Source: an uncultured Collinsella sp. (GTDB taxonomy: Bacteria; Actinomycetota; Coriobacteriia; Coriobacteriales; Coriobacteriaceae). Taken from it: 27,887 bases of DNA. Under the pieces are notes generated by a model. It saw only the letters and a list, made by a program, of their open reading frames with translations. It made no database searches and was not told where the DNA came from. Made by a program: the position numbers and the translations under genes. Shown here in pieces: positions 23,095 through 27,887 of this stretch (its first letter is position 1; the number at the start of each line of letters is the position of its first letter). Location of the stretch: positions 1 through 27,887 of the forward strand of contig CAUBMI010000024.1 of NCBI GenBank assembly GCA_958436995.1. The letters are read 5' to 3'.

Positions 23095-24162
23095 ATGTCC
23101 GACAATATGCAGCCTACCGATGAGATTTTGGACGACGAGTCCCCGGATGCTAAGGCGACCGAGGCCTATGAGGAAGTCGAGGAGTTCGACCCGTTTGAGG
23201 GCATGAGCGACGAAGAACTCGACGCCCTGTGTGACGTGGATGATGCCCCCATGGGCTTTGGCGACGTTGAGCCCGGGTTCCGCAGCGGCTTCGTCGCCCT
23301 GGTCGGTCGTCCCAACGCCGGCAAGTCCACGCTGCTCAACGCCTGCTATGGCAAAAAGGTTGCCATCACCTCGCCGGTGGCCCAAACGACCCGCCGCCGT
23401 ATGCGCGCCGTCGTCAACCGCCCCGGCTACCAGCTGGTCTTTGTCGATACCCCGGGTATTCACAAGCCCAAGGATGGCCTGGGATCCGAGCTCAACAAGA
23501 GCGCGCTGTTCGAGCTGAACGATGTCGACGTCGTCGCGTTTTTGATTGATGCCACCAAACCGATCGGCAGGGGAGACGCCTGGGTTGCCGAGCGTGTCAA
23601 GAATGCCCGTTCCAAGAAGGTCCTGGTGCTCACCAAGGCCGATGAGGCCGACCCCGCACGGGTCATGGAGCAGCTTAAGGCCGCCCACGAGCTTATGGAA
23701 TATGACGACGAGATCGTGACGTCGTCGGTCAAGAACTTTAACGTCGATGCCTTCATCGAGACCGTTGCGCACTTTTTGCCCGAGGGTCCGCGTTGGTTCC
23801 CCGAGGACATGGGTACCGACGCTTCCGATGAGACGCTCGTTGCCGAGTTTGTGCGCGAGAAGGTCTTGCGCCGCACCCGTGATGAGATCCCGCACTCCGT
23901 GGGCGTGATTTGCGATGCGCTTGAGCAGACCAAGAAGGTGCTGCGCGTGCACGCCACCATTTACGTCGAGCGCGAGGGCCAAAAGGGCATCATCATCGGC
24001 AAGGGCGGCGAGATGATCAAACATATCGGCATCGACGCCCGTCGCGACCTTGAGCGCATCTTTGGCACCCAGGTCTTTTTGGAGCTGGACGTGAAGGTCA
24101 AGGCCGGCTGGCGTGACGACGAGGCCCAGATTCGCCGCTTTGGCTACAATGCCGAAGATTAA
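23095..24162 (+). CDS. era: GTPase Era with acidic N-terminal extension
   Basis: Era binds the 3' end of 16S rRNA and assists 30S assembly. The 355-residue product has G1 GRPNAGKST (71-79), the effector region TSPVAQTTRRRM, G3 DTPG, and a C-terminal KH domain with GIIIGKGGEMIKHIG. It is about 55-60 residues longer than usual because of an N-terminal segment that is rich in Asp and Glu (for example DEELDALCDVDD). The G4 motif reads TKAD rather than the usual NKxD. The ATG at 23095 has AAAGGGA at proper spacing, so the extension is likely translated. recO follows 12 bases after the stop. Confidence 0.94.
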   Translation: MSDNMQPTDEILDDESPDAKATEAYEEVEEFDPFEGMSDEELDALCDVDDAPMGFGDVEPGFRSGFVALVGRPNAGKSTLLNACYGKKVAITSPVAQTTRRRMRAVVNRPGYQLVFVDTPGIHKPKDGLGSELNKSALFELNDVDVVAFLIDATKPIGRGDAWVAERVKNARSKKVLVLTKADEADPARVMEQLKAAHELMEYDDEIVTSSVKNFNVDAFIETVAHFLPEGPRWFPEDMGTDASDETLVAEFVREKVLRRTRDEIPHSVGVICDALEQTKKVLRVHATIYVEREGQKGIIIGKGGEMIKHIGIDARRDLERIFGTQVFLELDVKVKAGWRDDEAQIRRFGYNAED

Positions 24163-24174
24163 GCCCCGGCGTTT

Positions 24175-24924
24175 ATGGCAGGCTCCCGGACATATCGCAC
24201 GAAGGTGCTCGTCCTCGATAAGACTAAGCTCAAAGAGACGGATCTGATCCTGACGATGCTTGACGAGCGGGGTCGGCAGGTTCGTGCCGTGGCAAAGGGC
24301 GCCCGCAAACCCGGCGGGCGCTTGGCGGCGCGCTGCGAGCTGTTCTGCACCGTCGATATGCTGCTTGCGCATGGACGGTCGCTCGACGTGGTTTCCCAGG
24401 CCGAGCTTATGGAGGCGCCGCTCGGCGCTGCTCCCGATTACGAGATGACATGCGCCGCAAGCGCGATCGCCGAGGTCGCGCGCGTGTGCTCGTTCGAGGA
24501 CGCCGAGGACCCGTTTACCTTTGCCATCACGCAGCGGGCGCTCACACTTGTCGGCAGCGGGCTCGACGCGGCACATATGGATCTACTTGTGGCGGCATAT
24601 GCCTTTAAGCTGCTGTCGCACGTTGGCTATCGACCCGATTTTTCGGCCTGCGTGCTGTGCGGTGACCCCATGCTGTCGTATTTTTCACCCCAGGCGGGCG
24701 GTCTTATGTGCGGGTCGTGCGCGTCGAGCGTGCCCGGTGCCGAGCTGGTCTCGACCGGTGAGGTCGCATGGCTGCGCGCCCTCATGTCTATGACCTTCGA
24801 TGCGCTCATGGCCGAGAGGGTCGACCCCCATACCGCTGCCTTTTTGCTGGGGCTTTCGCACGTGTGGGCTGCGACGCACACCGATCAACGTCTCCGTGCG
24901 ATGGAATTCATGTTGGGTCGGTGA
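24175..24924 (+). CDS. recO: DNA repair protein RecO
   Basis: RecO anneals complementary strands and helps load RecA at gaps with RecR and RecF. The 249-residue product has an N-terminal OB fold (YRTKVLVLDKTKLKETDLILTML, then VAKGARKP), a helical core, and a zinc finger with C159/C162 and C179/C182. The ATG at 24175 has no evident ribosome-binding site, so translation may depend on era. It is the last gene of the long dnaJ-to-recO run; no terminator is seen after it, only the rpsO promoter region. Confidence 0.93.
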   Translation: MAGSRTYRTKVLVLDKTKLKETDLILTMLDERGRQVRAVAKGARKPGGRLAARCELFCTVDMLLAHGRSLDVVSQAELMEAPLGAAPDYEMTCAASAIAEVARVCSFEDAEDPFTFAITQRALTLVGSGLDAAHMDLLVAAYAFKLLSHVGYRPDFSACVLCGDPMLSYFSPQAGGLMCGSCASSVPGAELVSTGEVAWLRALMSMTFDALMAERVDPHTAAFLLGLSHVWAATHTDQRLRAMEFMLGR

Positions 24925-24944
24925 TGATGCGCAGGCGCGGGCTG

Positions 24945-24965
24945 CTTGTGGTAACATACCACAAG
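24945..24965. promoter_or_regulatory. Palindrome over the rpsO -10 element
   Basis: CTTGTGGTA (24945-24953) and TACCACAAG (24957-24965) are perfect reverse complements, separated by ACA. The palindrome contains an extended -10, TG-G-TAACAT (24949-24957), so it looks like an operator placed on the rpsO promoter. It could instead act as a hairpin at the end of the recO transcript, but no T-run follows. Confidence 0.5.
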
Positions 24966-24971
24966 TTGGTA

Positions 24972-25041
24972 CCTCGACCTTGGATGCTCGCTCCACCGGC
25001 GGCTTCCCAGTCCGAGGCGAATAGCGTCGCCCGCGGGCGAC
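24972..25041 (+). promoter_or_regulatory. Structured leader of rpsO
   Basis: CCTCG (24972-24976) pairs with CGAGG (25013-25017), with TGG/CCA inside at about 24981-24983 and 25007-25009. A second hairpin, GTCGCCC/GGGCGAC (25026-25032 with 25035-25041), ends just before the ribosome-binding site of rpsO. S15 represses its own translation through leader RNA in several bacteria, so this is a candidate autoregulatory site; that role is inferred. Confidence 0.4.
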
Positions 25042-25061
25042 AAGAAACGAAAGGTGAAACA

Positions 25062-25340
25062 ATGACTGTTTCCAAAGAGCGCAAGGCGGAGCTGACTGCC
25101 CAGTTCGGTAACACCCCGGTCGACACCGGCAACCCCAAGGTTCAGGTCGCCATCCTGACCGAGCGCATCAAGGAGCTGACCGAGCACATGAAGTCCCACC
25201 AGAAGGACTTCCACACCCGTCGTGGTCTGCTCATGCTCGTCGGCCGTCGTCGTCGTCTTCTCTCCTACATCAAGAAGAACGACATCGTCGAGTATCGTGA
25301 GCTCATCAAGGCTCTGGGCATCCGCGACAACATCCAGTAA
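25062..25340 (+). CDS. rpsO: 30S ribosomal protein S15
   Basis: S15 is a primary 16S rRNA-binding protein of the small subunit. The 92-residue helical product contains the hallmark HMKSHQKDFHTRRGLLMLVGRRRRLLSYI and ends with YRELIKALGIR. It is slightly longer than the common 89 residues. The ATG at 25062 has GAAAGGTG about seven bases upstream; the open frame upstream covers the leader and is not coding. It is a single-gene unit with its own promoter and terminator, followed by pnp, the usual neighbour. Confidence 0.96.
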   Translation: MTVSKERKAELTAQFGNTPVDTGNPKVQVAILTERIKELTEHMKSHQKDFHTRRGLLMLVGRRRRLLSYIKKNDIVEYRELIKALGIRDNIQ

Positions 25341-25357
25341 GGATTTGTACATGCAAG

Positions 25358-25387
25358 GAGCGTCCTGCGCAGCGGGGCGCTCTTTTT
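25358..25387 (+). terminator. Intrinsic terminator after rpsO
   Basis: GAGCGTCC (25358-25365) pairs with GGGCGCTC (25375-25382) around a nine-base loop, followed by TTTTT (25383-25387). It lies 17 bases past the rpsO stop codon and separates it from pnp, so readthrough or a separate promoter must feed pnp. Confidence 0.85.
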
Positions 25388-25395
25388 GTGTAAGG

Positions 25396-25475
25396 GCGTG
25401 AACAATCACGCTCTGAAGCGTGGCGGGGGCAGGGGGGCCCGCGTCACATGAGGAGCCTGCAGGCAAGGGGCCTGC
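25396..25475 (+). promoter_or_regulatory. Structured leader of pnp
   Basis: CACGC (25407-25411) can pair either with GCGTG upstream (25396-25400) or, as CACGCT, with AGCGTG downstream (25417-25422). A further hairpin GCAGGC/GCCTGC (25459-25464 with 25470-25475) ends six bases before the AAAGGAG of pnp. PNPase is known to control its own leader in E. coli after RNase III cutting; a similar role here is only a possibility. I see no clear pnp promoter. Confidence 0.35.
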
Positions 25476-25491
25476 GGGGTAAAGGAGAACA

Positions 25492-27738
<2,247 letters not shown>

Positions 27739-27761
27739 CAGCCGTACATAACCAGCACCGC

Positions 27762-27792
27762 AAGGGCGACTCCGGACAGGGGTCGCCCTTTT
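27762..27792 (+). terminator. Intrinsic terminator after pnp
   Basis: AAGGGCGACTCC (27762-27773) pairs with GGGGTCGCCCTT (27779-27790) around a five-base loop with one G-T pair, and T residues run on to 27792. It lies 23 bases past the pnp stop codon. Confidence 0.9.
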
Positions 27793-27847
27793 GCTGTTCC
27801 CGGCGGGGGCCGCGGGTAAAGTTTCCTGCTCTACAGTCCTGCTCGCA

Positions 27848-27872
27848 CGGAGAGCACATTAAGTGCTCTCCG
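27848..27872. repeat. Perfect inverted repeat near the right end
   Basis: CGGAGAGCAC (27848-27857) and GTGCTCTCCG (27863-27872) are perfect reverse complements with the loop ATTAA. Direct copies GCTCGCACGG (27841-27850) and GCTCGTGCGG (27873-27882) flank it. Possible -10 elements lie upstream (TAAAGT 27817-27822, TACAGT 27832-27837), so it may sit in the leader of a gene beyond the window. It has no T-run inside the window. Confidence 0.45.
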
Positions 27873-27887
27873 GCTCGTGCGGAACTC

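Overview
The window looks like chromosomal core DNA from a Coriobacteriia actinobacterium, most likely Collinsella or a close relative. This is inferred from the GC-rich sequence, strong G/C third-position codon use, an actinobacterial integration host factor (mihF) next to gmk and rpoZ, and frequent GTG starts. I see no insertion sequence, prophage, CRISPR array, tRNA or rRNA. Every gene except the first lies on the + strand. No gene is clearly broken.

Layout. rpmB (L28) reads leftward at 55-243. A 451-base intergenic region follows, holding divergent promoters and a pyrimidine attenuator. The pyrimidine operon pyrR-pyrB-pyrC-pyrK-pyrD-pyrF spans 695-6018, with a strong hairpin between pyrC and pyrK. 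After a repeat-containing gap comes mihF-gmk-rpoZ-thiI (6259-8669), closed by a terminator. Then come the DNA-uptake pair comEA-comEC, holA (DNA polymerase III delta), and rpsT (S20) with a terminator. Next are lepA-dusB-hemW, then dnaJ(membrane form)-dnaJ(canonical)-mtaB-phoH-ybeY-dgkA-era-recO. The window ends with rpsO (S15) and pnp (PNPase), each with its own terminator.

How the genes work together. The pyr operon encodes UMP synthesis from carbamoyl phosphate, except orotate phosphoribosyltransferase, and includes its own regulator PyrR. The mihF-gmk-rpoZ-thiI group mixes nucleoid, GTP supply, RNA polymerase and tRNA-thiolation functions. The block from comEA to recO follows the order well known from Bacillus (comEA-comEC-holA-rpsT-lepA-hemW, heat-shock genes, dnaJ, mtaB, phoH, ybeY, dgkA, era, recO). 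Here hrcA, grpE, dnaK, prmA and rsmE are absent, and an unusual DnaJ occupies the heat-shock position.

The most unusual protein is this first DnaJ (17587-18690). It has a J domain, a complete four-repeat zinc domain and the first C-terminal domain, but its second C-terminal and dimerisation regions are replaced by hydrophobic membrane segments. Other points worth attention are a three-state PyrR-type attenuator, an intra-operon hairpin in the pyr operon, a short repeated motif upstream of both mihF and comEA, an apparently leaderless lepA, an acidic N-terminal extension on Era, and structured leaders upstream of rpsT, rpsO and pnp.
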